A stretch of 64,000 nt of DNA from Streptomyces pluripotens (GTDB lineage Bacteria > Actinomycetota > Actinomycetes > Streptomycetales > Streptomycetaceae): the NCBI RefSeq assembly GCF_000802245.2, contig NZ_CP021080.1, positions 1,674,001 to 1,738,000 on the forward strand, given 5' to 3'. This document shows positions 56,289-64,000 of the stretch, piece by piece (position 1 is the stretch's first letter; the number at the start of each line of letters is the position of its first letter). A program made the position numbers and the translations under genes. Below the pieces are notes generated by a model. That model was given only the letters and a program-made list of their open reading frames with translations, did not search any database and had not been told where the DNA came from.

Positions 56289-57677
56289 GTGCCCTACTTC
56301 GACGCCGCCTCCGCCGTCCCTCTCCATCCTGTGGCCCGCCAGGCGCTGTTGGCCTCCCTGGACGAAGGGTGGGCCGATCCCACCAGGCTGCACCGGGAAG
56401 GACGCAGGGCCCGGATGCTCTTGGACGCGGCGCGGGAGGCCGCCGCCGAGGCCGTGGGGTGCCGGCCCGGCGAAATCGTCTTCACCTCATCCGGGACGCG
56501 GGCCGTGCACACCGGTGTGGCGGGAGCCCTGGCGGGGCGGAGGCGGGTGGGACACCACCTGATCGTGTCAACGGTGGAACATTCCTCGGTACTCCATTCG
56601 GCGGATTCGTTCGAAGTGGAGGGCGGGACGGTCGACCGCGTGCCGGTGGACCGGACCGGAGCCGTCGACCCGTCCGGCTACGCCGCCGCGCTCCGGCCGG
56701 ACACCGCCCTGGCCTGTCTGCAATCGGCCAACCACGAGGTGGGCACGGTACAGCCGGTGGCCGAGGTGGCCGCCGTGTGTCGGGCGGCCGGGGTGCCGCT
56801 GTTCGTGGACGCGGCGCAGTCGCTGGGGTGGGGGCCCGTCGAGGGTGACTGGTCGCTGCTGGCGGGCAGTGCGCACAAGTGGGGCGGACCCTCCGGGGTC
56901 GGGCTGCTCGTGGTGCGGAAGGGGGTGCGGTTCGCCGCCCAAGGACCAGTGGACGAGCGGGAGTCGGGACGAGCCGCCGGGTTCGAGAACATCCCGGCCA
57001 TCGTGGCGGCCGTGGCCTCCCTACGCGCGGTGCGGATCGAGGCGGCCGAGGAGACGGTGCGGCTGCGGGAACTGACGGCACGGATCCGGGCGGAGGTGCC
57101 GCGGCTGGTGCCGGACGTGGAGGTGGTGGGCGATGCCGGGCGACGGCTGCCGGGAATCGTCACTTTCTCCTGTCTCTACGTGGACGGAGAGGCACTGCTG
57201 CACGAGCTGGACCGGGAGGGGTTCTCCGTTTCGTCCGGGTCGTCGTGCACCAGCAGCACTCTGACGCCCAGCCACGTACTGAAGGCGATGGGGGTACTGA
57301 GCGAGGGCAACGTGCGCGTATCACTGCCGCCGGGGACGGCGGAGGCGGACGTGGCGCGGTTCCTCCAGGTGCTGCCGCGGGTCGTGGCGGGGGTCCGGGA
57401 GAAGCTCGGGGCACCGGCACCGGCACCGGCACCGGCGGTCACGGTGGCGGACGACGTGATCGCCGTCGACGCACTGGGCAAGCGCTGTCCGGTACCCGTC
57501 ATCGAGCTGGCGAAGATCTTCGGGGACGTACCGGTGGGCGGCACGGTCCGAGTGCTCTCCGACGACGAGGCGGCCCGGCTGGACATCCCGGCGTGGTGCG
57601 AGATGCGGGGACAGGAGTACGTCGGGGAGGAGCCGGCACCGCGGGGCACGGCGTACCTGGTCCGCCGGGTGAGCTGA
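56289..57677 (+). CDS. Cysteine desulfurase fused to a TusA sulfur carrier
   Basis: 462 residues. Residues 1-370 are a NifS/IscS-type desulfurase: YFDAASAVPLHPVARQALLA, VFTSSGTRAVHTGVAGALAG, HSSVLHSADSFEVEG, LFVDAAQSLGWGPVEG, LLAGSAHKWGGPSGVGLL (PLP Lys) and VSSGSSCTSSTLTPSHVLKA (active Cys). An Ala-Pro linker (APAPAPAPAVTV) joins a TusA domain, about 385-462, with VDALGKRCPVPVIELAKI (CPxP Cys). The enzyme could pass sulfur from cysteine to its own carrier for tRNA thiolation, Moco or cluster assembly; the acceptor is unknown. It is divergent from ctaC. Confidence 0.92.
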   Translation: MPYFDAASAVPLHPVARQALLASLDEGWADPTRLHREGRRARMLLDAAREAAAEAVGCRPGEIVFTSSGTRAVHTGVAGALAGRRRVGHHLIVSTVEHSSVLHSADSFEVEGGTVDRVPVDRTGAVDPSGYAAALRPDTALACLQSANHEVGTVQPVAEVAAVCRAAGVPLFVDAAQSLGWGPVEGDWSLLAGSAHKWGGPSGVGLLVVRKGVRFAAQGPVDERESGRAAGFENIPAIVAAVASLRAVRIEAAEETVRLRELTARIRAEVPRLVPDVEVVGDAGRRLPGIVTFSCLYVDGEALLHELDREGFSVSSGSSCTSSTLTPSHVLKAMGVLSEGNVRVSLPPGTAEADVARFLQVLPRVVAGVREKLGAPAPAPAPAVTVADDVIAVDALGKRCPVPVIELAKIFGDVPVGGTVRVLSDDEAARLDIPAWCEMRGQEYVGEEPAPRGTAYLVRRVS

Positions 57678-57684
57678 TCGAGTC

Positions 57685-57726
57685 GTCCTCGGACACACCC
57701 CTCGGGACGTGGGCGTGTCCGAGGAC
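57685..57726. terminator. Bidirectional-type terminator
   Basis: A perfect 12-bp stem (57685-57696 with 57715-57726, arm GTCCTCGGACAC) extends inward with CCC/GGG pairs. It lies between the fusion gene and the convergent kinase gene. Confidence 0.8.
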
Positions 57727-57803
57727 AGCAGGTACTACTGCGGGTGCGGCCCGGGCTCAGGGGAGACGGCCCCTCCCCCACGCGCCACGCCGACCCGCTC
57801 GGA

Positions 57804-58778
57804 TCACCCGAGGTGGACCTGGACCTCTTCGGCGGCCGCATGCCCGTACGCCTTGGTGAACCGCTCCATGAAGTGCGCCCTGCGCAGCTGGTACTCCTGT
57901 GTCCCCACCGTCTCGATGACCAGGGTGGCGAGCATGCAGCCGACCTGCGCGGCACGCTCTGGGGGGACCCCCCAGGCCAGGCCGGAGAGGAACCCGGCGC
58001 GGAAGGCGTCGCCGACGCCCGTGGGGTCGGCCTTGCGCTCCTCCTCCGGGCACCCCACCTCGATCGGGTCCTCGCCGACGCACTCGATACGGACGCCCCG
58101 GGAGCCGAGCGTGGTGACCCGGTGGCCGACCTTGGAGAGGATCTCGGCATCCGTCCAGCCGGTCTTGGACTCGATCAGTCCCTTCTCGTACTCGTTGGAG
58201 AACAGGTAGGTCGCTCCTTCGAGCAGCACCCGGATCTCCTCTCCCTCCATGCGGGCGATCTGCTGCGAGAAGTCGGCGGCGAACGGGATGTCCCGGGCGC
58301 GGCACTCCTCGGTGTGACGCAGCATCGCCTCGGGGTCGTCGGCACCGATGAGGACCAGGTCGAGTCCACCCACACGGTCCGCGACGGTCTTGAGCTCGAT
58401 GAGTCGGGCCTCGCTCATGGCGCCGGTGTAGAAGGAGCCGATCTGGTTGTGGTCGGCGTCAGTGGTGCACACGAAACGGGCGGTGTGCAGCGTCTCGGAG
58501 ATGCGGACCGAGTCGGTGTCCACACCGTTGCGGTCGAGCCAAGCACGGTATTCGTCGAAGTCGAAGCCGGCGGCACCGACCAGGATGGGCTGCGTGCCGA
58601 GGTTGCCCATGCCGAAGGCGATGTTCGCGCCGACCCCGCCCCGGCGCACGTCCAGGTTGTCGACCAGGAAGGAGAGCGAAACCGTGTGCAGCTGGTCCGC
58701 GACCAACTGGTCGGCGAAGCGGCCGGGGAAGGTCATGAGGTGGTCAGTGGCGATGGAGCCGGTGACTGCGATGCGCAC
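57804..58778 (-). CDS. PfkB-family carbohydrate kinase, adenosine kinase (AdoK)-like
   Basis: 324 residues. Ribokinase-fold enzyme: IAVTGSIATDHLMTFPG, VRRGGVGANIAFGMGNLG (substrate site), and the signature DPTGVGDAFRAGFLSGL with the catalytic Asp. The closest family I recognise is actinobacterial adenosine kinase (Rv2202c in M. tuberculosis), which also lies near ctaC. It would convert adenosine to AMP, useful for clearing adenosine from SAM cycles (inference). GTG at 58778 follows AGGAG with 10-nt spacing. Confidence 0.87.
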   Translation of the reverse strand: MRIAVTGSIATDHLMTFPGRFADQLVADQLHTVSLSFLVDNLDVRRGGVGANIAFGMGNLGTQPILVGAAGFDFDEYRAWLDRNGVDTDSVRISETLHTARFVCTTDADHNQIGSFYTGAMSEARLIELKTVADRVGGLDLVLIGADDPEAMLRHTEECRARDIPFAADFSQQIARMEGEEIRVLLEGATYLFSNEYEKGLIESKTGWTDAEILSKVGHRVTTLGSRGVRIECVGEDPIEVGCPEEERKADPTGVGDAFRAGFLSGLAWGVPPERAAQVGCMLATLVIETVGTQEYQLRRAHFMERFTKAYGHAAAEEVQVHLG

Positions 58779-58959
58779 GACGGGAATTCTCCTGCGGAAT
58801 AAGAAAGGTGCGCGCGATAGCGCTCGTTGGAAGGTGGCGGTGGCAGATGGGGGCAGGTTGACAGTTCACGCTACCCGCTCACGCGCCAGCACTGAAGCTG
58901 GCAAAACTACCCGATAGTAGCTCTTTCTTCGCAGCCATGAACATGCCTACTGTGCCGTC

Positions 58960-59181
58960 ATGACGAACCTCAGGGTCAACTCCACCGCTCCCGCCGGTCT
59001 CGAAGGCGACCTGGACGGCGACCTCGCCGCTCTGCGTGGGGACTGCGCGCGGATGGCTCCGCACTGGATGGCCCCCGAGCACGCCGATCCGCGCCCGGTG
59101 CCGCCCTCCTTCATCCACGGAGTGACCGTGCCGGTGCGGTCCGCCCGGTTGCTGGACGCGATGTCCGACTACGGCGACTGA
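58960..59181 (+). CDS. Small conserved protein, 73 residues
   Basis: ATG at 58960. The codons show strong third-position GC, supporting a real gene. The product (LEGDLDGDLAALRGDCARMA, HWMAPEHADPRPVPPSFIHG) has no recognised domain or membrane segment. The ribosome-binding site is weak. It precedes the next gene by 102 bp. Confidence 0.6.
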   Translation: MTNLRVNSTAPAGLEGDLDGDLAALRGDCARMAPHWMAPEHADPRPVPPSFIHGVTVPVRSARLLDAMSDYGD

Positions 59182-59283
59182 CACACCAGGCGCGTTCCAG
59201 GGAACCGTGCGCTCCCCTCCCTCGTCCCATCGCCGTCCCCCCACCCAGGGGATGCGGGATACGACCCAGCGAGGAGCGATGCG

Positions 59284-60867
59284 GTGAACACCGAGCGACC
59301 TGAGAACCCCGGGGAACCGGAGGTGCCCGAGACTTCCGGGGCGTGTGCGACCGAGGAACCGCGGTCCGACGACGGGAACCCGGGAAAGCGGCCTTGGTGG
59401 CGTCGCTCACCACTGGTCGTCGCCTCCGTCGCCGCCACGGTACTGCTGGTAGGGGGCGGAGGCGCGTACCTCACTGCGGGCGGGGGCGGCGGCCGTACCG
59501 GCCCGGGCGCCTCCGGCGGCGGGACCACCCCGCCACCGCTGGCCCTGGACAACCGGACGAACGGCGGCACCGAGGGCATCGCACCCGGTGAACCGGATCC
59601 GTACGGCGCTCGGTACGTGGCACGGGGCGATCTGCCCGAGGGGCCCGACTCGGCGCCGGTGTACCGGCCGGGGGCCGACGTCGGCAAGGAGCAAGTGGTC
59701 CGGCTCGCACAGGCGCTCGGGGTCGAGGGGGCACCCGTGGCCGAGGGGCGGATCTGGCGGGTCGGGGGCAAGGACGGCTCCGGGCCGAGTCTCCAAGTGC
59801 ACCGGGACGCCCCGGGCAACTGGACCTTCAACCGCTACGCCCCGGGCACCGACAACTGCAAGAGGGGGGCCATCTGCGCGCACGACCCGATGGCTCCCGC
59901 CGGGACCCCGGTGAGCGTGGCGGAGGCGGAGAAGGCTGCGGCACCGGCGCTCAAGGCCGCCGGACTGGACGGCGCGACGATCGACGCGACCCAGATCATG
60001 GGCGCCCAGCGTGTGGTCACCGCTGATCCGGTGGTCGGCGGACTACCCACATACGGCTGGACGACCGGCCTGACCGTCGACCGGCAGGGCCGGCTGGTGG
60101 GCGGCCACGGATTGCTGGGGACCCTGGTGAAGGGCGACACGTATCCGGTGCTGGACGCGGCAAAGACGCTGAAGCTGATGAACGGGACGCCGAAGAACGA
60201 CCACCGGATGCGGATCGGCGGCTGCGCCAGTCCGGTACCGCTGAGGGACCGGCTGGGGCAGCCGTGCGGCGCGTCCACGGGGGTGCCGAAGCGCGGTCCG
60301 GAGACGGTCACGATCGAGAAGGCGGTGTTCGGACTGGCCGCACACTCCGTCCACGGGCGGCAGGCGCTGGTGCCGTCCTGGCTGTTCCAGGCGCGCGGGT
60401 CCGAGGCGCGGGGCGCCTTCACGGTGACGCATCCGGCGATCGACCCGAGCTACCTGGCCTCGGCGTCGACGGCTCCCCCGGCGCAACCGTCCTCAGCACA
60501 GCCGTCCTCAGCACAGCCGTCCTCAGCACAGCCGTCCTCGGCACAGCCGTCCTCGGCGCCGAAGGACCGGAACGTGAAGGTGAACGGATACACAGCCGAC
60601 GACCGGGAGCTGACCGTGAGCTTCTTCGGCGGAGTGTGCGCCGACTACACGGCCTCGGCCCGGGAGAGCGACGAGCGGGTGACGGTCACGGTTGCCCAGC
60701 GGCCGTGGCCGGACAAGGTCTGCCCGCTGATCGTCAAGGAGTACGTGCAGACCGTGCAGCTGGACCAGCCGCTGAACGGGCGGACGGTGGTCGGGGCCGA
60801 CGGCGAGCAGATCCCGAGGACGAAGCCGGGGGCCCTGCGGCCGAGCACGTCGACACGGGCACGTTAG
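59284..60867 (+). CDS. Membrane-anchored extracytoplasmic protein with Pro/Ser repeat
   Basis: 527 residues. A cytoplasmic acidic N-terminus, one transmembrane helix (SPLVVASVAATVLLVGGGGA, about 43-65), a Gly-rich spacer, then a long outer domain. Parts such as YGWTTGLTVDRQGRLVGGHG, TYPVLDAAKTLKLMNGTPK, and a linker of five QPSSA repeats (about 401-425) are followed by a short domain with two Cys (FFGGVCADYTASARESD, PDKVCPLIV). The pattern recurs in Streptomyces; no function is known to me. GTG at 59284. A terminator follows. Confidence 0.82.
   Translation: MNTERPENPGEPEVPETSGACATEEPRSDDGNPGKRPWWRRSPLVVASVAATVLLVGGGGAYLTAGGGGGRTGPGASGGGTTPPPLALDNRTNGGTEGIAPGEPDPYGARYVARGDLPEGPDSAPVYRPGADVGKEQVVRLAQALGVEGAPVAEGRIWRVGGKDGSGPSLQVHRDAPGNWTFNRYAPGTDNCKRGAICAHDPMAPAGTPVSVAEAEKAAAPALKAAGLDGATIDATQIMGAQRVVTADPVVGGLPTYGWTTGLTVDRQGRLVGGHGLLGTLVKGDTYPVLDAAKTLKLMNGTPKNDHRMRIGGCASPVPLRDRLGQPCGASTGVPKRGPETVTIEKAVFGLAAHSVHGRQALVPSWLFQARGSEARGAFTVTHPAIDPSYLASASTAPPAQPSSAQPSSAQPSSAQPSSAQPSSAPKDRNVKVNGYTADDRELTVSFFGGVCADYTASARESDERVTVTVAQRPWPDKVCPLIVKEYVQTVQLDQPLNGRTVVGADGEQIPRTKPGALRPSTSTRAR
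60484..60558 (+). repeat. Five 15-bp tandem repeats encoding QPSSA
   Basis: Five near-identical 15-bp units (CAGCCGTCCTCAGCA type) lie in frame and encode a Gln-Pro-Ser-Ser-Ala linker. Copy number changes would keep the reading frame, so length may vary between strains. Confidence 0.9.
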
Positions 60868-60884
60868 GGGTCCTCCAGCACGCG

Positions 60885-60921
60885 GAAGGCGGCGGGCCCC
60901 TGTTCGGGGACCGCCGCCTTC
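60885..60921. terminator. Terminator between convergent genes
   Basis: Stem GAAGGCGGCGG (60885-60895) with CCGCCGCCTTC (60911-60921) and an inner CCCC/GGGG helix. It lies between the membrane-anchored protein and erpA. Confidence 0.8.
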
Positions 60922-60947
60922 TCCGTCAGACCGCGCTGCGTGTCAGC

Positions 60948-61304
60948 TCAGCTGAAGGAGTCACCGCAGGCGCAGGAGCCGGTCGCGTTCGGGTTGTCGA
61001 TCGTGAAGCCCTGCTTCTCGATCGTGTCGACGAAGTCGACGGTTGCGCCGCCCAGGTACGGAGCGCTCATGCGGTCGGTCACCACCTTGACCCCGCCGAA
61101 GTCCTTCTCCACGTCACCGTCGAGCGAGCGCTCATCGAAGAAGAGCTGGTAGCGCAGGCCGGAGCAGCCGCCGGGCTGGACGGCGACACGCAGGGCGAGG
61201 TCGTCACGGCCTTCCTGGTCGAGCAGGGCCTTGACCTTGGACGCAGCGGCGTCGGTCAGGATGATGCCGTCGGTGACGGTGCTGGTCTCGTCCGATACGG
61301 ACAT
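60948..61304 (-). CDS. erpA: Iron-sulfur cluster insertion protein ErpA
   Basis: 118 residues. An A-type carrier that inserts clusters into target proteins. The three conserved cysteines are in AVQPGGCSGLRYQLFFDE and ATGSCACGDSFS. LTDAAASKVKALLDQEGRD at the N-terminus is typical. ATG at 61304 follows GGGAGAG. NadA, a [4Fe-4S] enzyme, and the desulfurase lie within a few kilobases. Confidence 0.93.
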   Translation of the reverse strand: MSVSDETSTVTDGIILTDAAASKVKALLDQEGRDDLALRVAVQPGGCSGLRYQLFFDERSLDGDVEKDFGGVKVVTDRMSAPYLGGATVDFVDTIEKQGFTIDNPNATGSCACGDSFS

Positions 61305-61656
61305 CTACATCTCTCCCGGGTTGTACGGAGACTGCTTGCCGACGGTTGCAACCGGCGGGACGGCGGATTCATTCCGCGCCGGGCGTGGGTCTTCGTCGTC
61401 TCTTCGTCATGGTTCTTCCTTCCCCATGCTCGCACACGGGTCCGGCACTGGTGCGTCAGCCAGAAAGCAGGACTTTCCGGCCAGTACGTGACTCTGCTCA
61501 TGACAGCTCCGCACCCCGACCCATGGAATGAACGCGCACGACGGGGGCGTGAAGATCGCGGGGAGACAGTGTGTGCCCTGTGTGGGGCCACGCCGACCAA
61601 GCCGAGCCGCACCGGCCCCGTGGTGACGAGCAGGTTCCCACAGGAAGGACACCGCC
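61305..61656. other. 352-bp intergenic region without a recognised gene
   Basis: The region between erpA and the lectin-like gene has lower coding character than its surroundings. It must contain promoters for both divergent genes, but no clear -10/-35 pair, repeat or riboswitch was recognised. Short open frames across it were not supported. Confidence 0.6.
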
Positions 61657-62367
61657 ATGAGACGCCGCACAGCGGCTCTACTGACCCCGGCCTTGGCTTT
61701 CGCCGGAGCCCTGGCCCTCCCGGCCACCGCGCACGCCGAGGCCCCCGGCAACTGCGTCACCTCGCACAACGGCCCGCTCGCCCTCGCCGACTGCACGGGC
61801 GTGGCGAAGGGCACGACCTGGCAGGCCCGGGCCGTCTGCATGCACGTCATCTCCGGCCAGCCGCTTGACTACTGGCGCAACGGCACGCTCGCCACCGGCA
61901 ACGGCAGGTCGGTGGTGTACTGCAACCGCGGCGACTACGCGACCAAGACGATCAGGACGGTGACCCTGTCCGTGGCCGGCAAGCAGGGCCGCCTGGTCGG
62001 CTACGGCGGCAAGTGCGTGGACATCCAGCACGCCAAGGCGTCGAACTCCACCGCAGTGCAGCTCTACCACTGCAACGGCACGGCCGCCCAGTGGTGGACC
62101 CTGGGCAATGACCACACCGTACGCGGTCTGGGGTACTGCCTGAACGTGGAGTGGGGGCGCAGAGCGAACGGCACCCACGTGGAAATCTACAAGTGCGTCC
62201 CGGGCGCCACGGGCGAGCAGTGGATTCCGCAGCCCAACGGCTCCCTGAAGAACGTCCTGACCGGCAAGTGCCTGGACGACCTCGGCTTCAACACGAAGGA
62301 CAGGACCCGGTTGGGCATCTGGGACTGCAACGGGCTGGCCAACCAGAAATGGACACTGACGCAGTGA
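61657..62367 (+). CDS. Secreted ricin-B lectin-domain protein
   Basis: 236 residues. A signal peptide (RTAALLTPALAFAGALALPA, cleavage after AHA) precedes a short Cys-containing region and a beta-trefoil domain, about 105-236. QxW-type motifs are visible: NGTAAQWWTL, GATGEQWIPQ and LANQKWTLTQ, with paired GKCVDIQ, GYCLNVE and GKCLDDL segments. It probably binds a polysaccharide outside the cell; no catalytic domain is attached. ATG follows CACAGGAAGG. Confidence 0.9.
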   Translation: MRRRTAALLTPALAFAGALALPATAHAEAPGNCVTSHNGPLALADCTGVAKGTTWQARAVCMHVISGQPLDYWRNGTLATGNGRSVVYCNRGDYATKTIRTVTLSVAGKQGRLVGYGGKCVDIQHAKASNSTAVQLYHCNGTAAQWWTLGNDHTVRGLGYCLNVEWGRRANGTHVEIYKCVPGATGEQWIPQPNGSLKNVLTGKCLDDLGFNTKDRTRLGIWDCNGLANQKWTLTQ

Positions 62368-62572
62368 TCACGGCATAGCACCCGAAGGTCCCCCGCCCGG
62401 AGCGGGCCAGGATGCGGGCGCACGGTGTGGCGGCGGTGGGGAACTCGCCGCCGCACCCTCGCCGCCGCCCGGGCCGCGCCGGGGGCCGTCGAGGTGAGGT
62501 GAACCCCGGGTCCACGACCGGGATTCACGTCACATCGACGCTATGGCCATCGTCAAAGTGACGTGAAGCGGT

Positions 62573-62578
62573 TATGAT
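62573..62578 (+). promoter_or_regulatory. Candidate -10 box upstream of nadA
   Basis: TATGAT lies 42 bp before the GTG at 62620, in an AT-richer patch that is unusual in this window. The -35 is not clear. The rest of the 252-bp gap (62368-62619) shows only GC-rich sequence. Confidence 0.4.
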
Positions 62579-62619
62579 AGATAGCGTCAGTTAGACGAAA
62601 AGTAGAAAGGGTGCGTGTC

Positions 62620-63804
62620 GTGACCACCGCCCAGACCCCGGAGCTCGACGTGCAGCCGACTCCGCTCGCCCTGCTGTTGCTCGGCCGGGAGGCCGACCCG
62701 AAGAGCGAGCGGGGCGTCGAGTGCCCCGGTGACCTGCCGTCACCGTCCGACCCCGATCTGGTCGAGCGCGCCCGCGCCGCCAAGGAGAAGCTCGGTGACA
62801 GGGTCTTCGTGCTCGGCCACCACTACCAGCGCGACGAGGTCATCCAGTTCGCCGACGTCACGGGCGACTCCTTCAAGCTGGCCCGGGACGCGGCCGCGCG
62901 CCCGGAAGCGGAGTACATCGTCTTCTGCGGTGTGCACTTCATGGCCGAGTCGGCGGACATCCTGACGTCGGACGACCAGAAGGTCGTCCTCCCCGACCTC
63001 GCCGCCGGCTGCTCCATGGCCGACATGGCGACGGCCGAGCAGGTCGCGGAGTGCTGGGACGTACTGACGGAGGCCGGGATAGCCGAGCAGGTGGTGCCCG
63101 TCTCCTACATGAACTCCTCCGCCGACATCAAGGCGTTCACCGGCAAGCACGGCGGCACGATCTGCACCTCGTCGAACGCGAAGCGCGCGCTCGACTGGGC
63201 CTTCGAGCAGGGCGAGAAGGTCCTGTTCCTCCCCGACCAGCACCTGGGCCGCAACACCGCCGTCCGCGACATGGGGATGTCTCTGGACGACTGCGTGGTC
63301 TACAACCCGCACAAGCCGAACGGCGGACTGACCGCCGAGGAGCTGCGCGCCGCCAAGATGATCCTCTGGCGCGGTCACTGCTCGGTGCACGGACGCTTCA
63401 ACCTGGACTCGGTCAACGACGTGCGGGCCCGCATCCCCGGCGTGAACGTCCTGGTCCACCCGGAGTGCACGCACGAGGTCGTGGCCGCGGCGGACCACGT
63501 CGGCTCGACCGAGCACATCATCAAGACCCTCGAAACCGCCCCGGCCGGTTCCAAGTGGGCCATCGGCACCGAACTGAACCTGGTCCGCCGCCTGGCGAAC
63601 CGTTTCGCTCCCGAGGGCAAGGAGATCGTCTTCCTCGACAAGACGGTCTGCTTCTGCTCGACCATGAACCGCATCGACCTGCCCCACCTGGTCTGGGCCC
63701 TGGAGTCCCTGGCCGAGGGCAACCTGGTCAACCGCATCGAGGTCGACAAGGAGACCGAGGCGTTCGCGAAGCTGGCGCTGGAGCGGATGCTGGCGCTGCC
63801 GTAG
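62620..63804 (+). CDS. nadA: Quinolinate synthase
   Basis: 394 residues. It condenses iminoaspartate and dihydroxyacetone phosphate to quinolinate for NAD synthesis, using a [4Fe-4S] cluster. Motifs: VFVLGHHYQRDEVIQFADVT, GDSFKLARDAA, IVFCGVHFMAESADILT, VVPVSYMNSSADIKAF, FLPDQHLGRNTA, VLVHPECTHEVV, GTELNLVRRLAN and TVCFCSTMNRIDL (cluster cysteines in the FCG, PEC and CFC segments). I prefer GTG at 62620 for its upstream GAAAGGG spacing; GTG at 62611 would add three residues. nadB and nadC are not in the window. Confidence 0.95.
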   Translation: MTTAQTPELDVQPTPLALLLLGREADPKSERGVECPGDLPSPSDPDLVERARAAKEKLGDRVFVLGHHYQRDEVIQFADVTGDSFKLARDAAARPEAEYIVFCGVHFMAESADILTSDDQKVVLPDLAAGCSMADMATAEQVAECWDVLTEAGIAEQVVPVSYMNSSADIKAFTGKHGGTICTSSNAKRALDWAFEQGEKVLFLPDQHLGRNTAVRDMGMSLDDCVVYNPHKPNGGLTAEELRAAKMILWRGHCSVHGRFNLDSVNDVRARIPGVNVLVHPECTHEVVAAADHVGSTEHIIKTLETAPAGSKWAIGTELNLVRRLANRFAPEGKEIVFLDKTVCFCSTMNRIDLPHLVWALESLAEGNLVNRIEVDKETEAFAKLALERMLALP

Positions 63805-63823
63805 CCACCACCACGAGACACGC

Positions 63824-63856
63824 GAAGGGGGCCGCACCGATGGTGCGGCCCCCTTC
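63824..63856 (+). terminator. Terminator after nadA
   Basis: A perfect 15-bp stem (63824-63838 with 63842-63856, arm GAAGGGGGCCGCACC) and a 3-nt loop lie 20 bp after the nadA stop. Confidence 0.9.
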
Positions 63857-63906
63857 CCATGGAGCAGACCCGGCGCCGACGGGGCTGGAGCCGCGCCCGG
63901 CAGCGT

Positions 63907-63943
63907 GTGCCCGCGACGGAGCGAACGTTGCCCGTCGCGGCAC
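63907..63943 (-). terminator. Hairpin at the 3' end of a minus-strand gene
   Basis: CCGCGACGG (63911-63919) pairs with CCGTCGCGG (63932-63940), extended by GTG/CAC with a bulge. It lies next to the stop of the partial gene entering from the right. Confidence 0.6.
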
Positions 63944-64000
63944 TAGACCTGCGCCGGCTCCGGTTCCGCCGGCCCCGGTTCCGTCGGGGCGGTCAGGCCG
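63943..64000 (-). CDS. C-terminal end of an unidentified gene (partial)
   Basis: On the minus strand a frame open from the right edge ends at TAG (63945-63943). The last residues read LTAPTEPGPAEPEPAQV, a Pro/Glu-rich tail. A hairpin follows the stop, which supports a real gene end. Too little is visible to name it. Confidence 0.45.
   Translation of the reverse strand, partial: GLTAPTEPGPAEPEPAQV

Noticed and set aside
61500..61868. Plus-strand frame with a CxxC (VCALCGATP) beginning in the erpA-lectin gap
   Set aside because: It runs into the lectin gene in another frame and has no ribosome-binding site; the single CxxC is not enough.

Overview
The window is chromosomal DNA from a high-GC actinomycete, almost certainly a Streptomyces. 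GC is very high with strong third-position bias, GTG (and one TTG) starts and leaderless starts are common, and the gene order matches the conserved Streptomyces core: metF-thiE, thiOSG, a PASTA kinase, bfr/bfd, class II DAHP synthase, fused trpEG, glkA, trpD, qcrCAB, ctaEFDC and nadA. The species cannot be named from this sequence. I see no tRNA, rRNA, CRISPR array, insertion sequence, prophage or replication origin.

Layout. 1-3.1 kb: the end of a YhgE/Pip membrane protein, a TetR regulator, a large palindrome and a CrtI-like flavoprotein. 3.1-10.5 kb: a disordered Tyr/Gly/Gln-rich membrane protein, metF, thiE, an Rv2175c-type DNA-binding protein, an FAD reductase, and a TPP riboswitch driving thiO-thiS-thiG. 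10.5-16.4 kb: a PASTA Ser/Thr kinase, endonuclease IV, a molybdopterin oxidoreductase, bacterioferritin with its ferredoxin (iron box), and DAHP synthase. 16.5-18.6 kb: a tryptophan attenuator (leader peptide with three Trp codons plus terminator) and fused anthranilate synthase. 18.6-30.5 kb: D-2-hydroxyacid dehydrogenase, phosphofructokinase, a two-component pair, acyltransferase, lipase-like hydrolase, glucokinase with its SCO2127-type neighbour, an ArsA-like ATPase with a degenerate P-loop, a SRPBCC protein and a phosphoesterase. 30.8-43.6 kb: acyl-CoA ligase, a cholesterol oxidase, two glycosyltransferases, a metalloprotease-like lipoprotein, two paralogous NlpC/P60 hydrolases, a NYN/coiled-coil protein, a zinc ribbon protein, a rhomboid protease and a stand-alone Lrp-type domain. 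43.7-56.0 kb: a SAM-IV riboswitch upstream of a class V aminotransferase, trpD, then the respiratory block qcrB/A/C, ctaE and ctaF/D/C, interrupted by a degenerate receiver protein and an L,D-transpeptidase. 56.3-64 kb: a cysteine desulfurase-TusA fusion, an adenosine kinase-like enzyme, small and secreted proteins, ErpA, a ricin-B lectin protein and nadA.

How it fits together. Most of the window is housekeeping: aromatic amino acid entry (DAHP synthase, trpEG, trpD), thiamine (thiE, thiOSG), one-carbon and NAD supply (metF, nadA), glycolysis (pfkA, glkA), the bcc-aa3 respiratory chain, and iron/sulfur handling (bfr, bfd, cysteine desulfurase, erpA). Three RNA switches act on it: TPP, SAM-IV and trp attenuation. 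No obviously new multi-gene system was found. The most unusual items are the desulfurase-TusA fusion, a perfect inverted repeat across the ctaE start codon, the SAM-IV-controlled aminotransferase, a receiver-like protein with missing active-site residues opposite ctaE, a P-loop lacking its lysine in the ArsA-like protein, and the 22-bp palindrome at 1371-1392.
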